Positions 15,543 to 24,836 of a DNA stretch of 64,000 nt are shown here, piece after piece. The notes beneath the pieces are model-generated. The model was not told where the DNA came from. It saw only the letters and a list, made by a program, of their open reading frames with translations, and ran no database searches. The position numbers and the translations under genes were made by a program. Position 1 is the first letter of the stretch; each line of letters begins with the position of its first letter. This stretch comes from Blastomonas sp046291395 (GTDB lineage: Bacteria > Pseudomonadota > Alphaproteobacteria > Sphingomonadales > Sphingomonadaceae): contig JBKBTF010000002.1 in the NCBI GenBank assembly GCA_046291395.1, positions 62,001 to 126,000 on the forward strand, in the 5' to 3' direction.

Positions 15543-16936
15543 ATGACATCAGAACCGCAAGCCACATCGCCCCGCCCCGACCCTGCGATCCTCGCGATCG
15601 CCGATGCCATCGCTCACCCGGTCCAGGCGGCAGATTTCCCGCAAACCGTGCTGCGCTTCCGCAACGACCGGCACGCCGCCACCGTGGGGCTGGACGGGCT
15701 CGACGACGCGGCCTGGGCGCGCCATTTTGGACGGTTCGAGCCGCTACCTGGCAACCTGCCCCAGCCGCTGGCGCTCGCCTATCACGGCCACCAGTTCCGC
15801 AGCTACAATCCGCAGATCGGAGACGGACGCGGGTTCCTGTTCGCACAGTTGCGGGACGATGCCGGGCGGCTGCTCGACCTGGGCACCAAGGGATCGGGCC
15901 AGACCCCGTTCAGCCGCGATGGCGACGGGCGGCTGACGCTCAAAGGCGCTGTGCGCGAGATCCTGGCGACAGAGATGCTCGAGGCGCTGGGCGTCAACAC
16001 CAGCAAGACGTTTTCGGTGATCGAGACCGGCGAGGAATTGTGGCGCGGCGACGAGCCCTCCCCTACCCGCTCGGCGGTGCTGGTGCGCCTCAGCCACAGC
16101 CATATCCGCTTCGGCACCTTCCAGCGGATCGCGTACGAGGACGATGCCGAGAAGATGCGCCGCGTGGTGCGCTATGCGCTCGATACGCTGTATGACGGCC
16201 GTTCGGGCGAGAACGACGCGGCGCTGCTGCTCGATCTGGCGGTCGAGCGGATGGCCGATCTGGCGGCGAGCTACATGGTCGCAGGCTTCGTCCACGGNNN
16301 NNNNNNNACATGAACATTACCGGCGAGAGCTTCGATTACGGCCCGTGGCGGTTCGCGCCGACCTGGGAGCCGGGGTTCACTGCGGCGTATTTCGACCATT
16401 CGGGACTCTATGCCTTCGCCCGCCAGCCCGAGGCGATTCACTGGAACCTGGGCCAGCTCGCAGTGGCGCTGCGGCTGATCAGCGATGCGCCGCCGCTGAT
16501 CGCCGCGCTCGAACGCTTCGGACCGCTGTATCAGCAGGCTCTGGCCCGGCGCTTCTGCTGGCGGCTGGGGGTCGAGCCACAGGGGCTGGACACCGACCGC
16601 AACCTGGTCGCCGCCGCCGAGGCGCTGATGATGCAGGGCGGTGTCGGCATCGACGCATTCTTCTTCGCCTGGATGGGCGATGCGGCGCCCGATTGCCCTG
16701 CGGAGTTGGCCGGCACCGAGGCCGAGGCGCTGTGGGCGGCGTTCGGCGCGGTCAAGGCCGCCTATGCAGCGTCGCGGGATCGCACCCACCCCTATTGGCA
16801 GGGCGCCAGCCCGCAATCGATGCTGATCGACGAGGTGGAAGCGATCTGGGCCGCGATCGCCGAACGCGACGACTGGGCGCCGCTCAGAGCCAAGGTCGAG
16901 GCGGTGCGGTCGATGGGGGATGCTTTGCGTGGATAA
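15543..16936 (+). CDS. selO: SelO / YdiU-family protein adenylyltransferase, interrupted by assembly gap
   Basis: SelO is a pseudokinase-fold enzyme that transfers AMP to protein Ser/Thr/Tyr residues. The N-terminal part has LALAYHGHQFRSYNPQIGDG, GTKGSGQTPFSRDGDGRLTL and LVRLSHSHIRFGTFQ. The C-terminal part resumes at MNITGESFDYGPW. Between them lie ten Ns. The family motif HG-VxNTDN-MxI predicts that VLNTDN-like codons are missing: 17 bases rather than 10. That exactly restores the frame and gives a protein of about 466 residues, the usual family length. So I read one intact gene, not a frameshift. ATG 15543 is a best guess; ATG 15504 is an alternative, and neither has a strong ribosome-binding site. 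Confidence 0.85.
16298..16307. other. Assembly gap (10 N) within selO
   Basis: Ten undetermined bases fall on the conserved NTDN motif of SelO. Reading frames on the two sides are out of register by one base unless the true length is 17 (or another value congruent with 2 modulo 3). Confidence 0.97.
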
Positions 16937-16951
16937 TCAACCGAACCTGCT

Positions 16952-17024
16952 CCCCTCCCTCTGAGGGAGGGGTTGGGGGTGGGTAGGCGTCCAGATCGCC
17001 CCTCGGCGCAGACGACCCACCCCC
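16952..17024. repeat. Palindromic intergenic element between convergent genes, copy 1
   Basis: CCCCTCCCT-CTG-AGGGAGGGG (16952-16972) forms a 9-bp hairpin. The following GGGGGTGGGT (16975-16984) pairs with ACCCACCCCC (17015-17024). The element fills the gap between the convergent selO and DUF445 genes. Copy 2 at 32390-32504 has the same architecture (G-rich hairpin, then a GGGGTGGG/CCCACCCC long-range stem). It is probably a REP-like element acting as a bidirectional terminator. Confidence 0.7.
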
Positions 17025-17069
17025 TGCCCTTCTGAAATCCTATCCCGTTCCAGGGAGGATTATAAGGAG

Positions 17070-18323
17070 TTACAGCCACACCACCACGGTGTGGATCGTC
17101 AGCCCGACCAGCCCACCGACCAAGGTGCCGTTGATGCGGATGAACTGGAGGTCCTTGCCGACCGCGCTCTCGACCCGGTCGGTGATCGTCTGGGCGTCCC
17201 AGCGGTGCACGGTTTCCGAGACCAGCCGGACGATCTGGTCGCCATAGCGGTTGGCGATGCCGACCAGGGTCCGGCGCGAAAAGCGGTTGATCTGGGTCTG
17301 CATGCGCACATCGGTCTGCAGTGCCTCGCCGATCTGGCGCAGGCCGTCGCCGAACTGGCCCGACAGCGCGTGATCGGGGTCGCGCGCGGCGCGGATCAGC
17401 GCGGTGCGGCTGCGTTCCCACAGGCCTTCGAGCCAGCGCGCCATCGCCGGATTGGCGAGCATCTCGGCCTTGATGTCGGCGACCTTGCCCTGCATCTCGG
17501 GATCGTGGAGCAGCCGATAGGCCATTGTCTCAAGCCCCTCCTCCACCTTGCCGCGCAACGGGTGGCTAGTGTCTTCGGCCATGTCGAACAGCAGGTTGTG
17601 CAGGCCATCGACGATCCCGGTGGCGAGCCGTTCGTCTAGCCCGGTCCAGCGCATGATGGTGTTGGCACGGTTGCGCACCATCTCGCGCAGCAGCTCCTCA
17701 TTGGCGAACAAGGTGCGCTGGGTCCATTTGATGATGCCGTCCATCAACGGCAGATGGCGATTGTCGGCGATCGCGGCGGTCAGGATCTGGCCGAGCAAGG
17801 GCGCGACATCGAGCTTCTCGAGCTGCAGCCGCAACGCTTCCTTGGCATTGCCGCCGAGCCGATCCTGATCGAGCGATTCGAGGACATCGGCGATCATGTT
17901 CGAAGCGCCCATCCGCAGCCGCCCTTCCCCGCCCGTCGGCTGGACCAGGAAACGGCCCGCAGCGCCTGCCACATTCATGTGCCGCATCCGCCGCGCCACT
18001 ACCAGAGGCGTCAGGAAATTGCTGCGCAGGAACTGCGCCATCGTGTCGCCGATGCGGTCCTTGTTGCGCGGGATGATCGCGGTGTGCGGGATCGGCAGGC
18101 CCAGAGGATGGCGGAACAAGGCGGTCACCGCGAACCAGTCCGCCAGCCCGCCGACCATCGCGGCTTCGGCAAAGGCACGGACATATCCCCAGCGCGCATC
18201 GACATTGTCTTCGGCCCAATGGGTCGCGATGAATATCCCCGCCATCACCACCAGCATGCCGGTGGCGATGGCCCGGATGCGCCACGCTGGATCAGCGCTT
18301 CTTGGCAGGGCCCTGGCGGTCAT
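17070..18323 (-). CDS. DUF445 family membrane-anchored protein
   Basis: A 417-residue DUF445 (YjiN-like) protein of unknown biochemical function. One hydrophobic segment lies at about residues 18-38 and another at the very C-terminus (LVGGLVGLTIHTVVVWL). Between them is the family core with GGLADWFAVTALFRHPLGLP and IPRNKDRIGDTMAQFL. It starts 16 bases after the stop of the RND pump gene, so it is probably the last gene of that transcription unit. A palindromic element follows its stop. Confidence 0.85.
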   Translation of the reverse strand: MTARALPRSADPAWRIRAIATGMLVVMAGIFIATHWAEDNVDARWGYVRAFAEAAMVGGLADWFAVTALFRHPLGLPIPHTAIIPRNKDRIGDTMAQFLRSNFLTPLVVARRMRHMNVAGAAGRFLVQPTGGEGRLRMGASNMIADVLESLDQDRLGGNAKEALRLQLEKLDVAPLLGQILTAAIADNRHLPLMDGIIKWTQRTLFANEELLREMVRNRANTIMRWTGLDERLATGIVDGLHNLLFDMAEDTSHPLRGKVEEGLETMAYRLLHDPEMQGKVADIKAEMLANPAMARWLEGLWERSRTALIRAARDPDHALSGQFGDGLRQIGEALQTDVRMQTQINRFSRRTLVGIANRYGDQIVRLVSETVHRWDAQTITDRVESAVGKDLQFIRINGTLVGGLVGLTIHTVVVWL

Positions 18324-18339
18324 GACATAAGCCTGACAC

Positions 18340-21300
18340 TCACTCGGCAGGCTGGATCCCTTGCGGCCTGTTCCCGGCCATCATCGCTTCGTCATCGGCA
18401 TTGTCGCCTGGCTTGTACGTGAGGAGCTTGTTGCGCAGCCATGGCCCGACACGCTTTTCCACCCCATCGGCAAGGCTGAAGCCGGCAGGCACGATCACCA
18501 GCGTCAACAACGTCGAGACGATCAGCCCGCCGATCACCACGATGCCCATCGGCGCGCGCCATGCGCCATCTCCCGAGAGCGAAAGGGCGGTGGGCACCAT
18601 GCCCGCAGTCATGGCGACCGTGGTCATCACGATCGGCTGCGCGCGCTTGTGCCCGGCCTCCAGGATCGCTTCGAGCTTGGGCACGCCGCGCTGCATTTCC
18701 TCGATGGCGAAATCGATCAGCAGGATCGAATTCTTCGACACGATGCCGAGCAGCATCAGCACTCCGATCAGCACCGGCATCGACAGCGGCTGGCCCAGCA
18801 CCCAGATCAGGAAGATGCCGCCCAGCGGGGCCAACGCCAGCGAGCCCATGTTGACCAGCGGCGACATCAGCCGCTTGTAGAGCAGCACCAGCACGGCGAA
18901 TACCAGCAACACGCCCGAGACCAGGGCGATGACGAAGTTCACCGCCAGTTCGGCCTGCCATTCCTGTTCGCCAAACGGCTTGTTGCCCACGCCCGTCGGC
19001 AGGTTCTTCATGATCGGCAGGTTGTTGATCGCGGTCATCGCTTCGCCGGTCACGACACCGGGTGCCCGATCGGCACCGACAAACACGCGGCGTTCCTGGT
19101 TGTAGCGCTGGATGGTGGTCGGCCCCGAGCCGAACGAGATATCCGCCACCCGGCTGAGCGGGACCGATCCGCCCGCTGCTGTCTGCACCGGCAGGTTCTG
19201 GATCGTCTCGAAGTCGCGGCGCGATTCCTTGGGCAGCACGACGCGGATCTGGATCTGGCGGTCGGACAGTGAGAACTTCGCCGCGTTCTGTTCGATCTCG
19301 CCCAGAGTCGCGATGCGGATCGCCTGGCTGAGCGCTGCCGTCGTGATGCCCAACTGGGCAGCCAGATCGGCGCGTGGCTTGATGATGATTTCGGGGCGGC
19401 GCATGTCGGCGTTGACGCGCGGTCCGGTGACCTGCTTGAGGCCCTTCATCTGCTCGACCAATATGCCGGCGGTCTGGTACAATTTGTCGGGGTCAGAACC
19501 GGTCAGCATGATCGAGATATCGCGGTTGGTGCCGCCGCCGCCCGATTGCGAGGCAAAGGTCACACGCGCATCGGGAATGCTTTGCAACGTGGGCGCGAGG
19601 TCGCGCTCGAAGTCGAAGGACTTCTTCTTGCGATCCTTCTTGAGCGTGACGAAGATCGTGCCATTGCCTTCGCGGATGCGGATCAGCGCGCGCTCGACTT
19701 CGGGCTGCTGATACATGATCGCAGCAACCTTGTCGGCGACCACCTCGGTCTGCTCGAGCGTGGTGCCGGGCACCATCTCGATCTGGATGCGGCTGTTGTC
19801 CTCGTTGATCGTCGGCTGGAACTGTGCAGGCGTGCTCGCGAACAGGACAATGGTGACGAGGAACGCCAACAGGCCGACCCCCATCATCCACATGCGGTGA
19901 TCAAGGAACATCGAGACGAATTTGCGGCCGAAGCCTGCATTTTGGCCGCGATAGGCCTGCGCACGACCCTTATCGAGCGACCAGTTCAGCATCCGCATAT
20001 AGCGGTCCATCAACTTGCCCTCGCCATGCGCGGCATGGCCCTTGGCCTCGAGGAAATAGGCTGCGACCATGGGCGTGATCATGCGCGCGACGGCCAGGCT
20101 CATCAGCACCGAGACGACGACGGTGATGCCGAAGTTCTTGAAGAACTGGCCCGAAATGCCGGGCATCAGGCCCACGGGCAGGAAAACCGCAACGATGCAG
20201 AACGAGGTCGCAACCACCGCCAGACCGATTTCATCAGCCGCATCGATCGAGGCCTGATAGGCGGATTTGCCCATGCGCATGTGTCGGACGATATTCTCGA
20301 TCTCCACGATCGCGTCATCTACCAGCACGCCGGCCACCAGACCCAAAGCGAGCAGCGACAGGAAGTTGAGGTTGAAACCCAGCAGATCCATGAACCAGAA
20401 GGTCGGGATCGCCGACAAGGGAATCGCGATCGCCGAGATGATCGTGGCGCGCCAGTCGCGCAGGAAGAAGAACACCACGACCACGGCCAGAACCGCGCCC
20501 TCGATCATCGATGCGATCGAGCTTTCATACTGGCCTTTGGTATATTCGACGCTGGAGCCGAGCTGGATGAACCTCACCCCGGGATTTTGCTCCTTGAGCT
20601 CGTTCATCGCCTTGACCGCGTCGTCAAAGACGGTGACATCGGATGCGCCCTTGGAGCGGGTCATCGCGAAGTTGACGACCTCCTTGTTGCGCACCTTGCT
20701 GATCGAGGTCGGCTCGCCAAATCCGTCGGTCACGGTTGCAACATCGGTCAGCTTGATCGTGCGCCCGCCGCCCAGCGAAATCTGCATCTGCGACAGTTCG
20801 AATGCGGTATCGACATTGCCCAGCACGCGCAGTGACTGGCGCGTTCCGCCAACATCGGCGCGGCCACCGGCGGCATCGACGTTGATCTGGCGCAGCGCGT
20901 TATTGACCACGCTCGCGGTGACGCCGAGGGCCTGCATCCGTGCAGGATCGAGGATCACGCGGATTTCGCGGTCGACCCCGCCAAAGCGGTCGACCTCGGC
21001 CATGCCGTCGATCGACAGCAGACGCTTGGTCACGGTGTCATCGACGAACCAGCTCAATTGCTCGATGGTCATGTCGTCGGCTTCGACCGCAAAATAGGCG
21101 ATCGGCTCGCCAGTGGCATCCACCTTGCGCACCGATGGTTCCAGAATGCCCTCGGGCAGGCTGCCGCGGATCTGGTCGACCGCGTTCTTGACCTCGTTCA
21201 CCGCCTCGATGGTGTCGGTACCGATCTCGAATTCGACAAAGGTGTTTGAACTGCCCTCGCTGGCGGTCGAGCTGATGTTCTTGACGCCATTGATCGAGCG

Positions 21301-21522
21301 GACGGCCGCCTCGATCCGCTGCGTGATCTGGTTCTCGATCTCGGTCGGTGCAGCGCCCGGCTGCGTGATGGTAATCTGCGCGGCAGGAAAATCGATGTCC
21401 GGGTTGTTCACCACGTCCATCCGCATGAAGCTGAGGATGCCCGCGAACAGCAGACCGGTGAAGAAGACGAGCGGGATGATCGGGTTGCGGATCGACCAGG
21501 CCGACATGTTCCGGAAGTTCAT
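18340..21522 (-). CDS. RND efflux transporter, hydrophobe/amphiphile family (AcrB/MexB-like)
   Basis: A 1060-residue inner-membrane proton-driven multidrug efflux pump. The first helix (NPIIPLVFFTGLLFAGILSF) is followed by the periplasmic porter domain, and helix 4 carries the proton-relay motif GLVAGVLVDDAIVEIENI. The second half repeats the topology, with IGVLMLLGIVSKNSILLIDF. Length matches the HAE1 group. It follows a membrane-fusion protein gene (21711-22934) by 188 bases and precedes a DUF445 gene. No TolC-type outer-membrane gene is next to it, so a shared one is probably used. Confidence 0.94.
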   Translation of the reverse strand: MNFRNMSAWSIRNPIIPLVFFTGLLFAGILSFMRMDVVNNPDIDFPAAQITITQPGAAPTEIENQITQRIEAAVRSINGVKNISSTASEGSSNTFVEFEIGTDTIEAVNEVKNAVDQIRGSLPEGILEPSVRKVDATGEPIAYFAVEADDMTIEQLSWFVDDTVTKRLLSIDGMAEVDRFGGVDREIRVILDPARMQALGVTASVVNNALRQINVDAAGGRADVGGTRQSLRVLGNVDTAFELSQMQISLGGGRTIKLTDVATVTDGFGEPTSISKVRNKEVVNFAMTRSKGASDVTVFDDAVKAMNELKEQNPGVRFIQLGSSVEYTKGQYESSIASMIEGAVLAVVVVFFFLRDWRATIISAIAIPLSAIPTFWFMDLLGFNLNFLSLLALGLVAGVLVDDAIVEIENIVRHMRMGKSAYQASIDAADEIGLAVVATSFCIVAVFLPVGLMPGISGQFFKNFGITVVVSVLMSLAVARMITPMVAAYFLEAKGHAAHGEGKLMDRYMRMLNWSLDKGRAQAYRGQNAGFGRKFVSMFLDHRMWMMGVGLLAFLVTIVLFASTPAQFQPTINEDNSRIQIEMVPGTTLEQTEVVADKVAAIMYQQPEVERALIRIREGNGTIFVTLKKDRKKKSFDFERDLAPTLQSIPDARVTFASQSGGGGTNRDISIMLTGSDPDKLYQTAGILVEQMKGLKQVTGPRVNADMRRPEIIIKPRADLAAQLGITTAALSQAIRIATLGEIEQNAAKFSLSDRQIQIRVVLPKESRRDFETIQNLPVQTAAGGSVPLSRVADISFGSGPTTIQRYNQERRVFVGADRAPGVVTGEAMTAINNLPIMKNLPTGVGNKPFGEQEWQAELAVNFVIALVSGVLLVFAVLVLLYKRLMSPLVNMGSLALAPLGGIFLIWVLGQPLSMPVLIGVLMLLGIVSKNSILLIDFAIEEMQRGVPKLEAILEAGHKRAQPIVMTTVAMTAGMVPTALSLSGDGAWRAPMGIVVIGGLIVSTLLTLVIVPAGFSLADGVEKRVGPWLRNKLLTYKPGDNADDEAMMAGNRPQGIQPAE

Positions 21523-21710
21523 CGCTCAATCCTCAACCCGCCGGGTGTCCGGCATGTTATCAGTTACGCCGCGTCAATACGGCCAGATGCATCGGCCATG
21601 CAAGCAATGCGACCGAAAAACCAGCGCATCCAAGGCCCTGGCTCGACCAACGCATGCCCCTGTTCGACAACCCGCACGCCCTTGCACCGGCGCCACGTCG
21701 CACCGCCAGA

Positions 21711-22934
21711 TCAACCGGCCTTGGCGCCCTGCATCTGCGGACGCACGGTCTCGCCCGGGTTGAGGAACCCGCCTGCATACAGCACGACGCGCTCCTTGCC
21801 GGTGATGCCGCTGGCGATCGCAATGCCGCGAGGGGTGACGGTTCCCGTGGTGACATCGCGCCGCTCGACCTTGTTGTCCTTGCCTACGACATAGACATAG
21901 CTGCCCTTGTCGTCGCTAAGCACCGCCGATTCGGGCAGTACCGGCGATTGCGACGAACCGCTGATCACAGCTGCGCTGGCGAACCCGCCGGGACGCAATG
22001 CCTTGTCATAGGGCAGCGCGATCCGTGCGATGCCCTGGCGCGAAGTTTCGTTGATCACCGGAAGCAGCTGCCAGACCTGGCCATTGAAGGTGCGGCCTGC
22101 GCCGACTGGCTGAACTTCGGCGCGCACGCCAACCGAAAGGTTGGCCAGATCTGCCTCACCCATCTGCGCACGCAATTCCATCTCGCCGCCCGCTGCCAGG
22201 CGGAACAGCACGCCGGTGCCGGCACCGACGACCTGGCCGGGCTCGACATTGCGCTCGAGCACCAGTCCGCCTTCGGGCGCGCGAATGTTGAGGCGGCCGT
22301 TGCGCGCCTGTGCTTCGCGCAGCTGCGCCCGTGCAATCTCGACCCGCGCCTCTGCGGCATCGCGTGTGGCGCGGCGACGATCGACATCAGCCTTGGAAAT
22401 GAACCCCCGATCAACAAGCTGCAGCGCACGATCAAGCTCGTTCTGGGCCAGCACGGCATCTGCCTGGCTGACCTGGATCTGCGCGGCGAGCGAGCGAGCC
22501 TGCTGGGTCTGGACGTCCTGATCGATGATCGCCAGCACCTGTCCGGTCTTTACCCAGTCGCCAGGCTGCACGAGCACGCGGATCACCTGGCCGCCTTCAC
22601 CGGCGATGCCGACCGGCATTTCGCGCCGCGCCGCCAGCGTGCCGGTGGCGTTTATCACACGCTCGACCGAACCGGATCCCGGAACGATGACGGTGACCGC
22701 GGGGGCCTGCGAATCGGTGCCGCCTGCGCCCGCCTGGGCGCCTTCGCCAGCAGCCGTTTCGGCGTCGCCGCCGAAGAAATAGGCGCCAGCCGCAATCAGC
22801 AACGCGATCGCGATGACCGCGGCGATGATGATGTTGCGCCGCTTTCTTTTGGCATCCACATCCACTTCGGACCCGTAAAGGTCCTCGCTGCGCGCGGTAA
22901 TCGTATCCCCGCCAAAGCTGCTTTCGTAATTCAT
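21711..22934 (-). CDS. RND periplasmic adaptor (membrane-fusion) subunit
   Basis: A 407-residue HlyD/AcrA-type adaptor linking the RND pump to an outer-membrane channel. A single N-terminal membrane segment (IIIAAVIAIALLIAAGAYFF) is followed by the lipoyl half-motif GGQVIRVLVQPGDWVKTGQV, an alpha-helical hairpin (QARSLAAQIQVSQADAVLAQ onwards), the second lipoyl half (IRAPEGGLVLERNVEPGQVV), then beta-barrel and membrane-proximal domains. ATG 22934 is chosen as the start of a plausible cytoplasmic tail; no strong ribosome-binding site is visible, and the open frame continues to 23051. Confidence 0.9.
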   Translation of the reverse strand: MNYESSFGGDTITARSEDLYGSEVDVDAKRKRRNIIIAAVIAIALLIAAGAYFFGGDAETAAGEGAQAGAGGTDSQAPAVTVIVPGSGSVERVINATGTLAARREMPVGIAGEGGQVIRVLVQPGDWVKTGQVLAIIDQDVQTQQARSLAAQIQVSQADAVLAQNELDRALQLVDRGFISKADVDRRRATRDAAEARVEIARAQLREAQARNGRLNIRAPEGGLVLERNVEPGQVVGAGTGVLFRLAAGGEMELRAQMGEADLANLSVGVRAEVQPVGAGRTFNGQVWQLLPVINETSRQGIARIALPYDKALRPGGFASAAVISGSSQSPVLPESAVLSDDKGSYVYVVGKDNKVERRDVTTGTVTPRGIAIASGITGKERVVLYAGGFLNPGETVRPQMQGAKAG

Positions 22935-23181
22935 CGCACGATCCGTCCAAACCACGCCGCCGTCCCGTGTGCAGACGTCCTGCCCCCATATGATGGAGGC
23001 CGGACCTGACGGTAGCCGGAAGCTTTCCCCCGGATCACCGCATCGCGACACCCGGATTTGATGGCACTGTGTTATCCAATTAAGTCACCGCGCGCAACCC
23101 ATAATGCGGTTCGCGGCGGATGGTCCTTATGACGTGACAGCGGCCATGGCAATTGTTGAAACGGGATGGATACAACAAACC

Positions 23182-23215
23182 GGGGAGCAGAAGGCGATGC
23201 TGCCTTCTGCTCCCC
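23182..23215 (-). terminator. Strong hairpin terminator downstream of the GlsB gene
   Basis: GGGGAGCAGAAGGC (23182-23195) and GCCTTCTGCTCCCC (23202-23215) form a perfect 14-bp stem with a 6-base loop. In the minus-strand direction it lies 43 bases after the GlsB stop and is followed by a TTTGTTG stretch, so it probably ends that transcript and insulates the efflux operon. Confidence 0.8.
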
Positions 23216-23257
23216 ATCAATTCACTAGGACGAAAGTAAAAACCATGCCGTCAACAA

Positions 23258-23527
23258 TTAACGGGCGCGTCCGCGCTGAACCAGGTTCACAATCGCCAGC
23301 AGAACGACTGCGCCAATGAACGCGGTCAGCAGCGTCATCGGATCAAACGCGTCGCCGCGCAGGCCCTGGCCGCCAAGCAGACCGCCGAGCAGGAAATGAC
23401 CGAGAACCGAACCGATGCATCCAACGACGACGTTCCAGAATATGCCCATCTGGGCATCGCGGTTCATGACCTTGCTGGCCAACCAGCCCATGATGCCGCC
23501 CATGATCAGCGCCAGAATCAAACCCAT
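23258..23527 (-). CDS. GlsB/YeaQ/YmgE-family stress-response membrane protein
   Basis: An 89-residue inner-membrane protein of the transglycosylase-associated (GlsB/YeaQ/YmgE) family, which is often induced by general or osmotic stress. Three hydrophobic segments are rich in glycine: LILALIMGGIMGWLASKVM, then FWNVVVGCIGSVLGHFLLGG, then LLTAFIGAVVLLAIVNLVQR. AGGGAG lies 6 bases before ATG 23527. It stands alone, with a strong hairpin terminator downstream. Confidence 0.92.
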   Translation of the reverse strand: MGLILALIMGGIMGWLASKVMNRDAQMGIFWNVVVGCIGSVLGHFLLGGLLGGQGLRGDAFDPMTLLTAFIGAVVLLAIVNLVQRGRAR

Positions 23528-23807
23528 CGTAATCTCCCTTGTTAGCCCGATGCCGATCAGCGGACATCTTGAACGAGGTTACGGCGGAGCGGTGAAGTGG
23601 TTCCAAGCTGCGACGGGCATGCTCTGAATCCGGGCCGGGCGCGCAGCGCAGGAGCAGCAGTTGCCATTGATTGCGCTTCATTCTTTGCGTTCTGCAGCCT
23701 GCTCGACTAAGGCTGCGGCTTCAGCGATCCGTGCAGATGGTCTGCGCGGCATATCGGGTTGTTCGTGCGCGGCACCTTCCCGGAACAGAATGAAGAATTG
23801 AGATATC

Positions 23808-24140
23808 ATGGCAGGCTACAAGGATCCGGGCTTTCAGGAACGTCAGGCACTGGCGCAAAAAGCGCGTCAGGCAGCGCTCGACAAGCTGAAAGCCAAGCCT
23901 GCACCCGACCCCGAAGTGGTCGCCCAGCGACTGGCCGCCCAGGCCGCCAAGGAAGAGGCCCAGGCCGCCAAGCGCGCCGAGAAGATCGCCGAGCGCGAGC
24001 AGGCCAAGCTGGATGCCGCTGCCAAGGTTGCCGAAGCCGAAGCCGAAGCGGAGAACGCTGCGCTGCAGGAAGTCGAGACCGAAGCGGAAAAGAAGCTCAA
24101 GCGCGACGCCCGTTATGCCGCGCGCAAGAAGCGCCGGTAA
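23808..24140 (+). CDS. DUF6481 family charged coiled-coil protein
   Basis: A 110-residue cytoplasmic protein, very rich in Ala, Lys and Glu, that is predicted to be a single long helix. The N-terminal MAGYKDPGFQERQALAQKAR is typical of DUF6481 proteins, which are common in sphingomonads and have no known function. The C-terminus is basic (ARYAARKKRR), which could bind nucleic acid, though that is speculation. It starts the plus-strand pair with the spermidine-synthase-like gene 18 bases downstream. Confidence 0.82.
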   Translation: MAGYKDPGFQERQALAQKARQAALDKLKAKPAPDPEVVAQRLAAQAAKEEAQAAKRAEKIAEREQAKLDAAAKVAEAEAEAENAALQEVETEAEKKLKRDARYAARKKRR

Positions 24141-24158
24141 CTTCAACCCTTCGCGAGC

Positions 24159-24836
24159 ATGATCCCGCGCGAACTCCTCGCCACCGCTTCCGTGCCCGGC
24201 GGCGGCGATCCCCTGCGGCTGATCCGCCGCGGCGCGGAATTTTCGATCATGCTCGGCGCCAACGAGCTGATGAACAGCCGGCTGAGCGGTTCGGAAGAAG
24301 CGCTGGCGACGCTGGCTCGCGCAAGACTCGCCGATGTTGCACAGCCCGCTGTGCTGATCGGCGGACTGGGCATGGGCTTCACCCTGCGCGCTGCGCTCAC
24401 CGCTTTCGGGCCGCAGGCGCAGGTCATCGTGGCCGAACTGGTGCCCGAGATCGTTGACTGGGCGCGCGGCCCGATGGCACACCTGCACGATGGTACGCTG
24501 GACAGCGCGCAGGTCCGGATTTGCGTCGAGGATGTCGGAAGGCTGATCCGCGCCGGGCGCGGGCAGTACGATGCGATCCTTCTCGATGTCGACAACGGCC
24601 CCGATGGCCTGTCGCGCGAAGGCAACGACGCGCTTTACACGCTGGCGGGACTATCCGAGGCGCGCGCGGCGCTGCGCCCCGGCGGGGTGCTGGCCGTGTG
24701 GTCTAGCGGCCCCGATCCGCGCTTTAGCGCCAGGTTGCGCAAATCTGGCTTCGATGTGACAGAGCAAACCGTGCGTGCCAACGCATCGGGCCGCGGCGCA
24801 CGCCACACCATCTGGGTTGCGGTGCGGCGCGGCTGA
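24159..24836 (+). CDS. Spermidine-synthase-like methyltransferase-fold protein
   Basis: A 225-residue protein with the Rossmann fold of spermidine synthases and SAM-dependent methyltransferases: VLIGGLGMGFTLRAAL (nucleotide-binding loop), VIVAELVPEIVDWAR (acidic residue), and YDAILLDVDNGPDGL. It is shorter than true spermidine synthase and lacks its N-terminal beta domain, so polyamine synthesis is not certain. Its stop codon directly abuts the stop of the convergent FrhB-like gene (24836/24837). Confidence 0.75.
   Translation: MIPRELLATASVPGGGDPLRLIRRGAEFSIMLGANELMNSRLSGSEEALATLARARLADVAQPAVLIGGLGMGFTLRAALTAFGPQAQVIVAELVPEIVDWARGPMAHLHDGTLDSAQVRICVEDVGRLIRAGRGQYDAILLDVDNGPDGLSREGNDALYTLAGLSEARAALRPGGVLAVWSSGPDPRFSARLRKSGFDVTEQTVRANASGRGARHTIWVAVRRG

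Noticed and set aside
16144..16986. Frame change in selO read as a natural frameshift
   Set aside because: The change coincides exactly with the 10-N assembly gap and is explained by a gap length of 17, so it is an assembly artefact.
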